Of a stretch of 64,000 nt of DNA, positions 27,593-37,070 are shown piece by piece (within the stretch, counting starts at the first letter, position 1; every line of letters starts with the position of its first letter). Position numbers and translations under genes: made by a program. The DNA is taken from contig JAFAIM010000011.1 in assembly GCA_019236735.1 (NCBI GenBank), positions 18,580-82,579 on the forward strand, written 5' to 3'. Source of the stretch: Burkholderiaceae bacterium. GTDB taxonomy: Bacteria; Pseudomonadota; Gammaproteobacteria; Burkholderiales; Burkholderiaceae_F. The notes under the pieces are model-generated. The model was not told where the DNA came from. It did no database searches and was given only the letters and a program-made list of their open reading frames with translations.

Positions 27593-29118
27593 CCCGATCC
27601 GAGCCTCGCTCCGCGGCTTTTGCGCTCGCTGTCGTTTTGGCAAGCGCCACGGTCTGGACCGCGATGCCGGCCGTTCTTTTGACAGCCCCACACGGCGACA
27701 ACGTCGAACAGCTGAACTGGTCGCACGCGCTGCAATGGGGATACTTCAAGCACCCGCCGTTGCCCACTTGGCTGCTGCATGCGGCCATCGGCGTCTTTGG
27801 GCCCAGTGCGACGCTGACGTACGCGCTGGCGATGGCATGCGTTGCGGTAGCACTGCTGCTGCTTTGGCGCTGCGCATCCGAGGTGATGGAGCCTCGCAAA
27901 GCACTGGTCGCGTTGCTCGTGTCGAGCGCGAACTATTACCTGATGGGACGTGGTTCGTTCCTGAACCACAACACCGTGATGCTGCCGTTTGTCGCGCTGA
28001 GCGCGTGGGCGGTGCTGCGAATCGCACGGGGTGGCGGGTGGCAAGCGTGGCTCATTCTCGGGTTGGCGCAGGCGCTTGGCCTGCTGACGAAGTACCAGAT
28101 GGGGCTGGTGATGTGCGCCAATGGCGCCGCGCTGCTTGCGGCGGGAGCACATCGGCAGCCGCGCTTTGGTGCGCATCTGCTGCTGGCATCCGCAGCGACG
28201 CTGCTGCCGTTGATCCCGCACGCACTGTGGGCGGCTGATCACGGCTTCAGCACGTTCGAGTACGCAGGCCACAGCCTGCTCGCCGATCTGACTGCGGTTC
28301 AGCGCGCGACCGCCTGTGCCAGTTTCCTCGGCCAGCAGCTCTCGCGCCTCGCCCCGGCGCTGCTCGCACTGGCGCTGGCGCACTGGCTTGCGCGCCCCTC
28401 CCGGCCCGTGCCACAGGCGCAACCGCCAGAGACATCGCCGGCGCCGCCCGGAACCGACGCAGCCGACGCGGCTGACACGGTCGGGTCCGAACAGGCCAAA
28501 CGCGCTCTGGTGTGGCTGGCTCTGGTGCCGCCCGCCGGCATTGTGCTGCTGGTACTGATCGCGGGTGTCGCACCGCAAAATCACTGGGGAGCGAGCACCA
28601 CGCTGTTGATTCCGCTGCTACTGGTCAGTCGCATGCGCCCGAGCGTGGAGATCCCGCTCGGCAAAGCACTGGCGGCGACCGTCCTGTGTCACGCGGGCGC
28701 GATCGCCTGGAATATCACGGCGGCGCAGATTCACCCTGGACCACACCATCGCTTCGCCGCCCGATCGCTCGCCGCGCTGGCGCAACAGCACTGGTCTCAA
28801 CACCAGGCTGGACCGATCCGCGTTGTGCTCGGACCGGATTGGGAGGCCGGCTCGATCGCCTTGTATCTGCCAGATCGTCCGGCCGTGTTGCCCAACGGGA
28901 ACTGGCGCGAGGCCCCGTGGATCGACCCGGACATGATCCGGCGCTGTGGCGCGCTGGTGATCGCGCGGACCGGTGCACCATTGCGCGACCAGCTGCCCGC
29001 GTCGTTCGTCGACTCCGCGACCGATGTTGCCATGCTGACTGCTCCCGCGCGTGGCGGCAGTTTGTCGAGCGTACAAGCTGCTCGGATCGCCCCCACACCG
29101 GGATTGCACTGCCCCTAA
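27589..29118 (+). CDS. membrane glycosyltransferase of the ArnT/PMT (GT-39/GT-83) type
   Basis: Polytopic inner-membrane protein of about 509 residues with around 10-12 membrane segments. The first loop has the family hallmark DNVEQLNWSHALQWGYFKHP, where acidic residues of the dolichyl/undecaprenyl-phosphate-mannosyltransferase fold lie, followed by PPLPTWLL and a later LLTKYQMG. It probably moves a sugar from a lipid carrier to lipid A, a lipid or a protein. I chose TTG at 27589 because it overlaps the pip stop (TTGA) and precedes the first helix; an ATG at 27664 would cut into that helix. The acceptor is unknown. Confidence 0.83.
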   Translation: MTRSEPRSAAFALAVVLASATVWTAMPAVLLTAPHGDNVEQLNWSHALQWGYFKHPPLPTWLLHAAIGVFGPSATLTYALAMACVAVALLLLWRCASEVMEPRKALVALLVSSANYYLMGRGSFLNHNTVMLPFVALSAWAVLRIARGGGWQAWLILGLAQALGLLTKYQMGLVMCANGAALLAAGAHRQPRFGAHLLLASAATLLPLIPHALWAADHGFSTFEYAGHSLLADLTAVQRATACASFLGQQLSRLAPALLALALAHWLARPSRPVPQAQPPETSPAPPGTDAADAADTVGSEQAKRALVWLALVPPAGIVLLVLIAGVAPQNHWGASTTLLIPLLLVSRMRPSVEIPLGKALAATVLCHAGAIAWNITAAQIHPGPHHRFAARSLAALAQQHWSQHQAGPIRVVLGPDWEAGSIALYLPDRPAVLPNGNWREAPWIDPDMIRRCGALVIARTGAPLRDQLPASFVDSATDVAMLTAPARGGSLSSVQAARIAPTPGLHCP

Positions 29119-29250
29119 AAGGCGTCTGATCGCTGGGCAGTTCGGCCAATCGGCCCGCCTGCTTGCCGGTAGTTTGTAAGGAGTTCCCGTCTCCGTCCCC
29201 AACGTCGGACGGCGGGTTCGCATTGGATTTGCTCGGCCGACGAAAACGCA

Positions 29251-30282
29251 GTGCACGCGATTTCAAAACTGATCGAGACGTTCGCGCTGACCACGGCGCA
29301 GCGCGATCGCGACCAGATCGACGTTTCGATGGCCCGGCTGCTGCACGACTTTGTCGGGGCGGAAAAGGTCACCGTGTACCGCCTGATCGACGACAACGGC
29401 ACGCATCGGGTGGAGCAGCGGATCTGCATCGACGCCTGCGGGCGCGAGCACGCACCCCCCAAGCAGTCGCTGGGCGAATTGCCGGCGTTGCGCGGCCATG
29501 CGCACTGGTACGAGTGCAAACTGACGCTCGACCCGGTCCATTATCAGATCGGCTCAACCGACCGGATGGGGACGGTGTTTGCGCTTCCAGGCGAGCAGGC
29601 AGCCGCCGGTTTGATCGAGGTCGAATTGGGACCCAACCGCGAGTGCCTGCAACCGCGCGACGTGCGAATGATCAACGGCGTATTGAAATTGCTGGGCAAC
29701 CATCTGGCGATCCTCGACTACGGCGAGCGCGACACACTGACCGGGCTTCTGAACCGCCGCACGTTCGACCAGAGCTTCGGCAGGATCGTCGAGCACAATC
29801 GCATCGTCGGTCGCGAGGGCGGCGCCGGTCGTCCGGCCTGGTTCGCCATCGCTGACATCGATCTGTTCAAGTCGATCAACGATCGCTACGGGCACCTTTT
29901 CGGCGACGACGTTTTGCTGCTGGTGGCGCGCTTGATGCGCCAGACGTTCCGCGACTCCGATCAGCTGTTCCGCTTCGGAGGCGAGGAGTTCGTGATCGTT
30001 CTGGAGGGGATGCAGGCCGAAGGCGCCGAGGCGGCTCTGGAGCGCTTGCGGCGCCGGATCGCCGAGTATTCGTTTCCGCAGGTCGGACAAGTGACCATCA
30101 GCATCGGCTATACGCGAATCGGGCCAGCGGACCCGCCGGTAACGTGTTTCGATCGCGCCGACGCGGCCCTGTATTACGCCAAGCAGCACGGGCGCAACCA
30201 GGTGCGCTGCCACGAGGCCCTGATCAGCGGCGGCCAACTCGAGAAACGCCCCGAGTCGGCCGCCGACGTCGAGCTGTTCTAG
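29251..30282 (+). CDS. diguanylate cyclase (GGDEF domain)
   Basis: Predicted to make the second messenger c-di-GMP from GTP. The 343-residue product has an N-terminal GAF-like or unclassified sensor region (about 1-155) and a C-terminal GGDEF domain with active-site GGEEF at 243-247, metal-site ADIDLFKSINDRYGH at 201-215, and an inhibitory I-site RDSD at 234-237. All key residues are present, so it should be active and product-inhibited. There is no membrane segment, so it is cytosolic. The start is a GTG at 29251. It converges with the small secreted protein gene at 30339. Confidence 0.93.
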   Translation: MHAISKLIETFALTTAQRDRDQIDVSMARLLHDFVGAEKVTVYRLIDDNGTHRVEQRICIDACGREHAPPKQSLGELPALRGHAHWYECKLTLDPVHYQIGSTDRMGTVFALPGEQAAAGLIEVELGPNRECLQPRDVRMINGVLKLLGNHLAILDYGERDTLTGLLNRRTFDQSFGRIVEHNRIVGREGGAGRPAWFAIADIDLFKSINDRYGHLFGDDVLLLVARLMRQTFRDSDQLFRFGGEEFVIVLEGMQAEGAEAALERLRRRIAEYSFPQVGQVTISIGYTRIGPADPPVTCFDRADAALYYAKQHGRNQVRCHEALISGGQLEKRPESAADVELF

Positions 30283-30338
30283 CCGTCGGTAGAGCTGTAA
30301 TTTCAGGAGCTGTAATTGAGCCCGGCGGCTTGCGCCGG

Positions 30339-30695
30339 TCAGTGGCCGATTTCGCGGCTGACCTGGTTCTCCTGTTGATTCAGCGCGCGTTGTTCGGACT
30401 TCGTGATGTGCCCGTTGTTCGTGCTGGCCATCGTGCGCTCTTCCTTCCGGATCGCGCGGTCCTGCTGATGCAGCTTGGCGGCTTGCTGGTGGGTCATCTC
30501 GCCTTCGCGCACTTCCTGCTTGATGCGGCGGTTCTGGTTGGCGAGCCGGTCATTGACCTGGTCGCGCCGCGGGTGGGACTTGGCCCACTGCCCGTCCGCG
30601 CCCGCAGCCGGAGCATCGGCAAACGCCGCGGAGGCGGCACCGGCAAACATAACGGCGATCAGCGCGCGCTGGCTCATGCGTGTGACTTGACTCAT
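30339..30695 (-). CDS. small secreted protein, DUF-type, Gln/Arg-rich
   Basis: A 118-residue product with a clear signal peptide (MSQRALIAVMFAGAASAAFADA, cleavage near AFA-DA) followed by a hydrophilic, helical mature part containing HPRRDQVNDRLANQNRRI, LHQQDRAIRKEERTMAS and ITKSEQRALNQQENQ. I recall similar periplasmic proteins of unknown function in many Betaproteobacteria. The ATG at 30695 has GGAGGA about 8 bases upstream; an ATG six codons later is an alternative. It stands alone, convergent with the diguanylate cyclase gene. Confidence 0.85.
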   Translation of the reverse strand: MSQVTRMSQRALIAVMFAGAASAAFADAPAAGADGQWAKSHPRRDQVNDRLANQNRRIKQEVREGEMTHQQAAKLHQQDRAIRKEERTMASTNNGHITKSEQRALNQQENQVSREIGH

Positions 30696-30913
30696 GACGA
30701 AGATCCTCCAGATTCTGTGGTTTGCGGCCCGTTGCGCGGACCGCCGGCGCCAATCGACGCCTGATCACTGTAACGATGGGGGCGGCAATCCGTCCGCTAC
30801 GGCCGTGTCACTGGCGTTACGGCATGTAAATCGGCCGCAGTTGCCGCGCCCATTTCGTTCCAGGCCAGCCAGTATTTCAGCGGGCAACGGCCCAAAGCGC
30901 GGGAAATGGGGTG

Positions 30914-30946
30914 AAAAAAGGGTGCGCCGAATCGATTCGGCACGCT
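30914..30946 (-). terminator. intrinsic terminator after the LytTR regulator gene
   Basis: On the minus strand, directly after the response regulator stop codon (30948), the palindrome GCCGAATCGATTCGGC within 30922-30945 is followed by CCCTTTTTTC. Stem plus T-run fits a Rho-independent terminator for the three-gene signalling operon. Confidence 0.8.
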
Positions 30947-30947
30947 C

Positions 30948-31703
30948 CTACATCTGGCGGAACAGATGAGCGTAGCTGTCGGACACCAGCAGCGTATCCG
31001 CGCGCCCCTTCACGTGAACCAGCATGCGACCGCGCATGTCCCGCGCGATGCGGTCGATTGCGGCCGCGTTCACGAGCGTGGAGCGGTGGATCTGCCAGAA
31101 CTGCTGCGGATCGAGCTCGTCGACCAGGTCCTTCAGAGATTTGCGAATTAACGCTTCACCCTGTCCGGTCACCACCCGCGTGTACTTGTTGTCGGCCTGA
31201 AAGTACAGCACCTCGTCGACGGTAATCACGCGCAAATTCTGGCCCACCGATGCGTTGATCCAGCGCAGCGCGCTTCGCGCGGGCGAAGCACCAATTTGCC
31301 CGATCACCGACTCCATCGCATCGCTGTCGATCGGCGCAGCGCCAATCCGCTCTTTCAATCGGCTGACCGTTGCGAACAGTCGCGCGGGCATCACCGGTTT
31401 GAGCAGATAGTCGACCGCACCCTGCTCGAATGCCTCGACCGCGTGCTGGTCGAACGCCGTCACGAATACGATGTGACAGCGTCCCGCAGCCGCCCTTGCC
31501 ACCTCGCGCCCGGATGCACCCGGCATCTGGATGTCGAGGAAAAGGATGTCCGGCTGGTGCTCCTCAAGCAGGCGCAACGCCTCGACGCCGTCGGCGGCTG
31601 CGCCGGCGATTCTCAGTTGCGGCCATAGCGCGCGCAGCTGCTCGATCAGCTGTTCGCGAAGCGCCGGCTCATCCTCAGCGACGATCGCGCTCGGCTCTTT
31701 CAT
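30948..31703 (-). CDS. LytTR-family response regulator (AlgR/LytR type)
   Basis: Two-component transcription regulator. The 251-residue product has a receiver domain with acidic pocket (EDE at 10-12), phospho-acceptor Asp57 (FLDIQMPG) and KPV lysine, then a C-terminal LytTR DNA-binding domain from about residue 150 (YFQADNKYTRVVTGQGEALI, FWQIHRSTLVNAAAI). The ATG at 31703 lies inside the upstream kinase gene, so the two overlap by about 29 bases and are coupled. It is the output of the sensor pair encoded upstream. Confidence 0.94.
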   Translation of the reverse strand: MKEPSAIVAEDEPALREQLIEQLRALWPQLRIAGAAADGVEALRLLEEHQPDILFLDIQMPGASGREVARAAAGRCHIVFVTAFDQHAVEAFEQGAVDYLLKPVMPARLFATVSRLKERIGAAPIDSDAMESVIGQIGASPARSALRWINASVGQNLRVITVDEVLYFQADNKYTRVVTGQGEALIRKSLKDLVDELDPQQFWQIHRSTLVNAAAIDRIARDMRGRMLVHVKGRADTLLVSDSYAHLFRQM

Positions 31704-32889
31704 CGGGCCAACAAACCGTAACCATGTCGCCGGACGCGTCTGCGGCGCTGTTCACAGCCGGCACGCATTCGCAGTTCAGAACAGCCGCTTCTCCATAGAT
31801 CGCCTGCAGACGTTCGCGCAAGCGCTGCGGCTGAGTTTCGTCGGCACTGCAGGCCCGGCCCGGCTGCACCTGCAGCCGGGCCGTCAGAGCCCCGGCTCCT
31901 TCACCGGACAGCTTGCCCACCTGAAGCCGTACTTGCGACGCCGGCCGCGCGCCATCGCCGACGGCCCATTGCACGAGTGGCAACAGAACCGTGGCTGGAA
32001 ACGGCGCACCGGCGCAATCCGGTTCGATCTCGATGCTGCGCGCCGGCACACCGTTGCGGCGGGCTGCGAGCACTGCGAGCCAGGAATCCAGCAGCGCAGC
32101 TTCGGCGCCAATCGTCGAACCCTCGGTCCGCAGCCGCGGCAACGCGGTGCGCAAATAGACGATCAAGCTGTCGAGCGCCGCCGCGCCGCGAGCCGCGTCC
32201 GTGCCGTACAACGCCTGCACATCGGCCAAGCTCTCGAACAAAAATTGCGGATCCACCTGCGCACGCATCGCGGTCAAGCGCGCGTCCAGGGCGCTGCGCT
32301 GCAGGCTGGCCCGCTCCTGCTGAGATGCAAGCAGGCGCCGTTCGATCTCGCAATTGCGCCGGCGCGCTTCGAGCCATGCAAACGCTAGCGACCCCAAGAT
32401 CAGCATTCGCCCGCTCGCCTCCGAGTACATCAGCCACGAGGGCACTTTCGACATGTCCTTGTGGTCGCATTCGTAGAACACGCACGGATCGATTCGTCCG
32501 ATCATCAGGTCGCTCAGCGCCGACACCAGCGCTACTTGCGCCAGGACCGCGATCACCAAGGCGATCGCGAGCCACGCCGCCCGCCGTTCGGTTGGGACCG
32601 CCGAGCGGTCGACAATCGCCCATGCGCACAAACCAAGACAGACCTGCGTGATCCAGCTGATCACGGCCTGTTCGAACACCGGAATCAGATCTAACGTCGG
32701 GATCGACGGTTTGCTCTCGCCGAGCATCAACGCACATTGAACCAATATTCCGAACAGCGCGATCAGCAGCGCCCACGTCCATTCAGCGGAACGGATCGAA
32801 ACAATCGCATTCCAGCCGGCACCGATCGTTGCTCGCGCTGAGCGGAAGTGGAAGCCGGAGGAAGGCGCCTCGTGCGCAGCGACGTTCAT
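31675..32889 (-). CDS. degenerate LytS-type sensor kinase (probable pseudokinase)
   Basis: A 404-residue membrane protein with several N-terminal membrane segments and a C-terminal region aligned with LytS/YehU-type histidine kinases (His_kinase domain). The residue that should be the phospho-accepting His in the Q(I/V)xPHFLFN motif is Gln215 (QVDPQFLFESLADV). The N-box ENAIRHG of its neighbour is replaced by QWAVGDG, and no DxGxG/GLxNxR ATP lid is visible. Kinase activity is therefore unlikely; a role as a partner or sensor of the intact kinase is inferred. The ATG at 32889 overlaps the stop of that kinase gene (ATGA). Confidence 0.85.
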   Translation of the reverse strand: MNVAAHEAPSSGFHFRSARATIGAGWNAIVSIRSAEWTWALLIALFGILVQCALMLGESKPSIPTLDLIPVFEQAVISWITQVCLGLCAWAIVDRSAVPTERRAAWLAIALVIAVLAQVALVSALSDLMIGRIDPCVFYECDHKDMSKVPSWLMYSEASGRMLILGSLAFAWLEARRRNCEIERRLLASQQERASLQRSALDARLTAMRAQVDPQFLFESLADVQALYGTDAARGAAALDSLIVYLRTALPRLRTEGSTIGAEAALLDSWLAVLAARRNGVPARSIEIEPDCAGAPFPATVLLPLVQWAVGDGARPASQVRLQVGKLSGEGAGALTARLQVQPGRACSADETQPQRLRERLQAIYGEAAVLNCECVPAVNSAADASGDMVTVCWPDERAERDRR

Positions 32890-34049
32890 ACTGGGTAGAG
32901 TTCGGGAGCTGCTTGCACGCGGTCGGCCGGCAAGCGCACTTCGACGACAACCCCACGTGGCTCGTTCGAGCGCAGCTCGAGGCTGGCAGTACCGCCGAAC
33001 CGTGCCGCCAGGCGGGCGCGCGTGTTCGCCAAGCCCACGCCGGAGCCGGACGTGCCTTGGAAGCCGGCGCCATCGTCCGCCACGCTCACGAGCACCTGAT
33101 CGCCTTCCCGGCACGCCCGCACACGAATGGTGCCGCCTTCCGGCAGCGGTCCGAGGCCATGGCGAATCGCGTTCTCCACCAGCGTCGGCAGGATCAGCGG
33201 CGGAATCTGCACTTCACCCAGTCGATCCGACAGCTCCAATTCAAAGCGCAGCCGCTCTCCCATACGCTGCTGCAGCACGGACAGGTATGCACGGACCAGA
33301 TCGAACTCCTGAGCCAGCGCCGTCGATGAGCGACGCATTGCCGGCAGCGCGGCGCGCAAGTATTCGAGCAGGCTTCCCAGCATGTTGCGGCCGCGCTCGC
33401 GATCGACCTCGCATAGGCGCCGAACGTTCGCCAGCGTGTTGAACAGGAAGTGCGGCTCGATCTGCGCCTGCAACACTGTGAGGCGCGCCTCCAGTGCGGA
33501 CGCCGCCAGCGCGCTGCGCTCTGCGATCTGTTGTCCGAGGCGGCGCCGTGCGGCGGCCTGGCGTCCGATCGAGCCGATCAGCCCGTAAGCCATTACTCCG
33601 ATCACCGTCCACAGAACCACTACGTCCACGAACCACGACGCCGTCTCGCGCGGACTCGTCATCGGATAACGGGACATCCACAGGCGTACGAAAGCCGACA
33701 AGCTCGAAGCGATCACCAGCAACACGACCATCGCCGGCCAGCGCACCCGCGGCCCGAGCCGCTCGGGCAGAAGTGCGCTGCCAAGCGCGGTCGCAGCGAG
33801 CGCCAGCAGGCCGCTGGCCAGAAACTGGCGAGTCAGGTAGGCAACCATGAACAGCCACTCTTCCAGGCTCATGACCGCCAGCAGCTTCAAAAGAGACGCG
33901 ACGACGAACGTGAAACACAGCCAGAACACCAGTGCGACCGTGGTGAAGTTGAAGATTCGCCGGAACTTGCGGGCGAAAGTCTCGGCCGGCGTTGATTCGG
34001 CGGCCTGGGAAGGTGCGGCCGGCTGCGTAAGGGCGGTCGTCATTTCCAT
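32886..34049 (-). CDS. LytS/YehU-type sensor histidine kinase
   Basis: Membrane sensor kinase for the LytTR regulator downstream. The product, about 387 residues, has four or so membrane segments in the first 160 residues, then a His_kinase domain with His200 in QIEPHFLFNTLANV and an HATPase domain with LVENAIRHG, ADDGAGFQG and GVGLANTRARL. All catalytic motifs are present. The start is uncertain: ATG codons at 34088, 34049 and 34043 are all possible and none has a strong ribosome site; I use 34049. It is first in the operon kinase-pseudokinase-regulator. Confidence 0.88.
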   Translation of the reverse strand: MEMTTALTQPAAPSQAAESTPAETFARKFRRIFNFTTVALVFWLCFTFVVASLLKLLAVMSLEEWLFMVAYLTRQFLASGLLALAATALGSALLPERLGPRVRWPAMVVLLVIASSLSAFVRLWMSRYPMTSPRETASWFVDVVVLWTVIGVMAYGLIGSIGRQAAARRRLGQQIAERSALAASALEARLTVLQAQIEPHFLFNTLANVRRLCEVDRERGRNMLGSLLEYLRAALPAMRRSSTALAQEFDLVRAYLSVLQQRMGERLRFELELSDRLGEVQIPPLILPTLVENAIRHGLGPLPEGGTIRVRACREGDQVLVSVADDGAGFQGTSGSGVGLANTRARLAARFGGTASLELRSNEPRGVVVEVRLPADRVQAAPELYPV

Positions 34050-34226
34050 GATCGACGGGATCGATTCAAGCCGAATGATGATGCGCATTGTCGCTCGGCG
34101 AGCGGCTGCCCGCCACGGGTTGCGACGCAATCACACCCGCGCGCGACGAAGGGGCTCCCGGATGCGACGAAAGCGGCGGGCCCGTCCCCTTGCCCGTCAG
34201 GGCTGTCGGCCTCCGCAGCTGCGGGG

Positions 34227-35498
34227 CTACGGACCTGGGTAGCTCACCCGCCAGATCGAGTTGGAAGCGTCGTCACTGACCATCAGCGAGCCATCGGCCG
34301 CCTCGGTAACGCCGACCGGGCGGCCCCATACGTGGCCATCGTCGACGACGAATCCGGTAAGGAAGTCCTCGTATCCGCCGCGGGCCCTCCGCTCAGGATC
34401 CACCGGCACTCGAACCACTTCGTAGCCGGTGCGCACAGAGCGGTTCCACGAGCCATGCGAGGTGGCAAAGATATCGCCTCGGTATTGCGACGGAAACTGA
34501 GTGCCCTGATAGAAGGTCAGCTGCAGCGGCGCGTCGTGCGGCTGCAACAGCACGTCGGGGACGATCGCCAAGCGCGCCAGTTCCGGCCGCTTGCCCGCCA
34601 GGCGCGGGTCCTGATGCCCGCCTATGTACCACCAGGGCCAACCGTAGAACCCGCCGGCTTGCACGTGCGTGATGTAATCGGGCACCAGGTCGTCGCCCAG
34701 GCCGTCGCGCTCGTTCACAGCGCACCAAAGCTGGCCGTTGGCAGGGTCGATCGCGAGGCCGGAAGGATTGCGGATGCCCGAGGCATAGACGCGCAGATGC
34801 GAGCCATCGGGCTCGAGGGCGAGGATGTTGGCGCGCTGGGCTTCCCCGGCCGTGGTATCGGGATCGTCGATGTTGGATGCAGATCCCACCGCAACGAACA
34901 GAGTCGCTCCGTCCTGCGAGAACTGCAGGTCGCGGGTCCAGTGCCCACCGGTGGGTAAAACGGCGATGCGTTGGCCCGGCGCCCCAGCGCGCAACTGCCC
35001 GTTGCGGTATGCGTATCGAACGACCGCGCCCGTGTCGCCGACGTACAGCCATTGCGGATTTGGCCCCGGGGGGTAGAACGCGATGCCGTACGGGCGCTCG
35101 AGCCCATCGGCGAAGATCTCGCTGCGCTGCGGCTTGCCATCGGCTCCGATTCCGCGCAGCAAGCGGATCCGGCCCGCCCCGCTCTCCGCCACGAAAAGGT
35201 CTCCGTTGGGCGCCTTGCGCAGTACGCGCGGCTCCGCCAGAGCGCTGGCGAATAGCTCCACCTTGAAGCCGGCGGGCGCCTTCGGCCAGGCATTTTGCGG
35301 GCGCGGCACGATCGACGCCGCGTTGGCGGCCGGGTGGGTAGCGTACGGAGCGGGAAGATCTGCGACCGTGATCCTGTGCACGTTGCCCGGCGCCTCGGAG
35401 CGATAGTCCGTGAACGGCCCTGAGGCTTGCGCTGCAGCAACGACTCCACACAGGAGCACACAAACGACCAGAGCAAGCCAGCGACGGGGTATGGTCAC
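34227..35498 (-). CDS. exported PQQ-type glucose/sorbosone dehydrogenase-like beta-propeller protein
   Basis: Periplasmic protein of about 423 residues with an N-terminal signal peptide (cleavage near AAAQASG) and a six-bladed propeller resembling soluble glucose/L-sorbosone dehydrogenases. Characteristic segments are LFVAESGAGRIRLL, ERPYGIAFYPPG, IRNPSGLAIDP and SHGSWNRSVRTGYEV. The cofactor is probably PQQ, but this is inferred. The GTG at 35498 is chosen because GGGAGAAGG precedes it and it starts the signal peptide. It follows emrB on the same strand by a short gap, so it may be read with the efflux operon. Confidence 0.85.
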   Translation of the reverse strand: MTIPRRWLALVVCVLLCGVVAAAQASGPFTDYRSEAPGNVHRITVADLPAPYATHPAANAASIVPRPQNAWPKAPAGFKVELFASALAEPRVLRKAPNGDLFVAESGAGRIRLLRGIGADGKPQRSEIFADGLERPYGIAFYPPGPNPQWLYVGDTGAVVRYAYRNGQLRAGAPGQRIAVLPTGGHWTRDLQFSQDGATLFVAVGSASNIDDPDTTAGEAQRANILALEPDGSHLRVYASGIRNPSGLAIDPANGQLWCAVNERDGLGDDLVPDYITHVQAGGFYGWPWWYIGGHQDPRLAGKRPELARLAIVPDVLLQPHDAPLQLTFYQGTQFPSQYRGDIFATSHGSWNRSVRTGYEVVRVPVDPERRARGGYEDFLTGFVVDDGHVWGRPVGVTEAADGSLMVSDDASNSIWRVSYPGP

Positions 35499-35523
35499 AC
35501 CTTCTCCCGAGAAAGGTCCGTTG

Positions 35524-37068
35524 TCAGTGAGCACCGGCGGCCGCCGCGCCCGCTGCCGCGGCAGTTTGCGCCGGCCGGGCTAGCCACACCACCGCGATCA
35601 GCAGCAGGAACAGTAGCGCGCACGCGTAGAAGATGTCGTCTGCGGACGCCATGAAGGCCTGCTGATCGACGATTCGGTTCAGCAGCGCCCTGCCCTGATC
35701 GGACTGCAGCCCCAGCGAATGCAAAGCCTGCAGCGAGTGCTCAGTCGGTGCGTTGCCTGCCGTCAGATGCTCGATCAGCTGCGAATGGTGCAGCGTCGCG
35801 CGCCGATCCCACAGGGTCGTAACGATCGAGGTTCCGAACGAGCCCGCCGAAATCCTGGCGAACTGCAGCAGGCCGGACGATGCCGGCACGCGATCGGCCG
35901 ACAGACCCGACAGAGACAGAGAAACCAGCGGAACAAAGAAGCACGCCACGCCGGCGCCCTGGATGATGGTCGGAACCAGCAACACGGCGATCGAGGCATC
36001 CGTATCGAATTGTGCCCGCATGTAGTTGGTCAGAGCGAACGTCAGGAACGAGGCTGTCACGAACAAGCGTGGGTCGATCCGGTTCACGTTCCGCCCCACC
36101 AGCGGCATCAGCAATATCGCCAGCACTCCGACGGGCGCGAGCACCACTCCAGCGAGCGTTGCCGTGTAGCCCATGTATTGCTGCAGCCACAGCGGCAGCA
36201 GCACGACGCTGGCGAAATACATCGCGTACCCGAGCGAGATGGCAAGAGTGCTCGTCCAGAAGTTGCGCAGGCGGAACAGGCTCAGGTCGACGATCGGATG
36301 CGTCTCGGTCAGCTCCCAGATCAGGAAGAACACAAAACCCACAACCGTGACCAACGCCAACGTGACGATCACACCGGAGTTGAACCAGTCCAGGTCCTTG
36401 CCCTGGTCGAGCATGACCTGCATCGCCCCAACCCAGATCACCAGCAGCGCCAGGCCCACCTTATCGATCGGCAGCCTCTGGGTCGGCGTCTCGCGCTGGC
36501 GGTAAATGATCCAGGTCGCCAAGCCGGCGACGATTCCGACCGGAACGTTGATGTAGAAGATCCACGGCCAGGAGATGTTGTCCGTGATCCAACCACCGAG
36601 GACCGGCCCAACCACCGGCGCCACCAGCGTCGTGATGGCCCAAATCGCCAGGGCCGATCCAGCCTGTTGCTTCGGATAGCTCGACAGCAGCAGCGACTGC
36701 GACAGTGGGATCATCGGCCCGGCCACAGCGCCTTGCAGAACACGAAACAGCACGAGCGTCTGCAGCGACGGCGCCAGTCCGCACAGAAATGACGCCACGA
36801 CAAAAAGCGCCACGGAGGCGGTGAACAGCCGGACCTGACCGTAGCGGCGCGTGAGCCACCCGGTCAGAGGCAGCGAGATCGCGTTGGCGACGCCGAACGA
36901 AGTGATCACCCATGTGCCCTGGTCGGGCGAAACGCCGAGATCGCCTGCGATCGAAGGAATCGACACATTGGCGATCGACGTGTCCAGCACGTTCATGAAG
37001 GTCGCGAGCGACAGCGCGACCGAGCCGACCAGCAGCCGGCGCCCCACCAAGGGTTGGGCGGCGTCCAT
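35524..37068 (-). CDS. emrB: DHA2-family drug:H+ antiporter (EmrB)
   Basis: Fourteen-helix MFS exporter that forms a tripartite pump with EmrA and an outer-membrane channel. The 514-residue product has the family motifs NVLDTSIANVSIPSIAGDLG in helix 1, GWLTRRYGQVRLF (motif A) and ISWPWIFYINVPVG (motif of DHA2 proteins). Start ATG at 37068, just after the emrA stop. Length is normal. The substrates are likely hydrophobic toxic compounds, by analogy. Confidence 0.95.
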   Translation of the reverse strand: MDAAQPLVGRRLLVGSVALSLATFMNVLDTSIANVSIPSIAGDLGVSPDQGTWVITSFGVANAISLPLTGWLTRRYGQVRLFTASVALFVVASFLCGLAPSLQTLVLFRVLQGAVAGPMIPLSQSLLLSSYPKQQAGSALAIWAITTLVAPVVGPVLGGWITDNISWPWIFYINVPVGIVAGLATWIIYRQRETPTQRLPIDKVGLALLVIWVGAMQVMLDQGKDLDWFNSGVIVTLALVTVVGFVFFLIWELTETHPIVDLSLFRLRNFWTSTLAISLGYAMYFASVVLLPLWLQQYMGYTATLAGVVLAPVGVLAILLMPLVGRNVNRIDPRLFVTASFLTFALTNYMRAQFDTDASIAVLLVPTIIQGAGVACFFVPLVSLSLSGLSADRVPASSGLLQFARISAGSFGTSIVTTLWDRRATLHHSQLIEHLTAGNAPTEHSLQALHSLGLQSDQGRALLNRIVDQQAFMASADDIFYACALLFLLLIAVVWLARPAQTAAAAGAAAAGAH

Positions 37069-37070
37069 GG

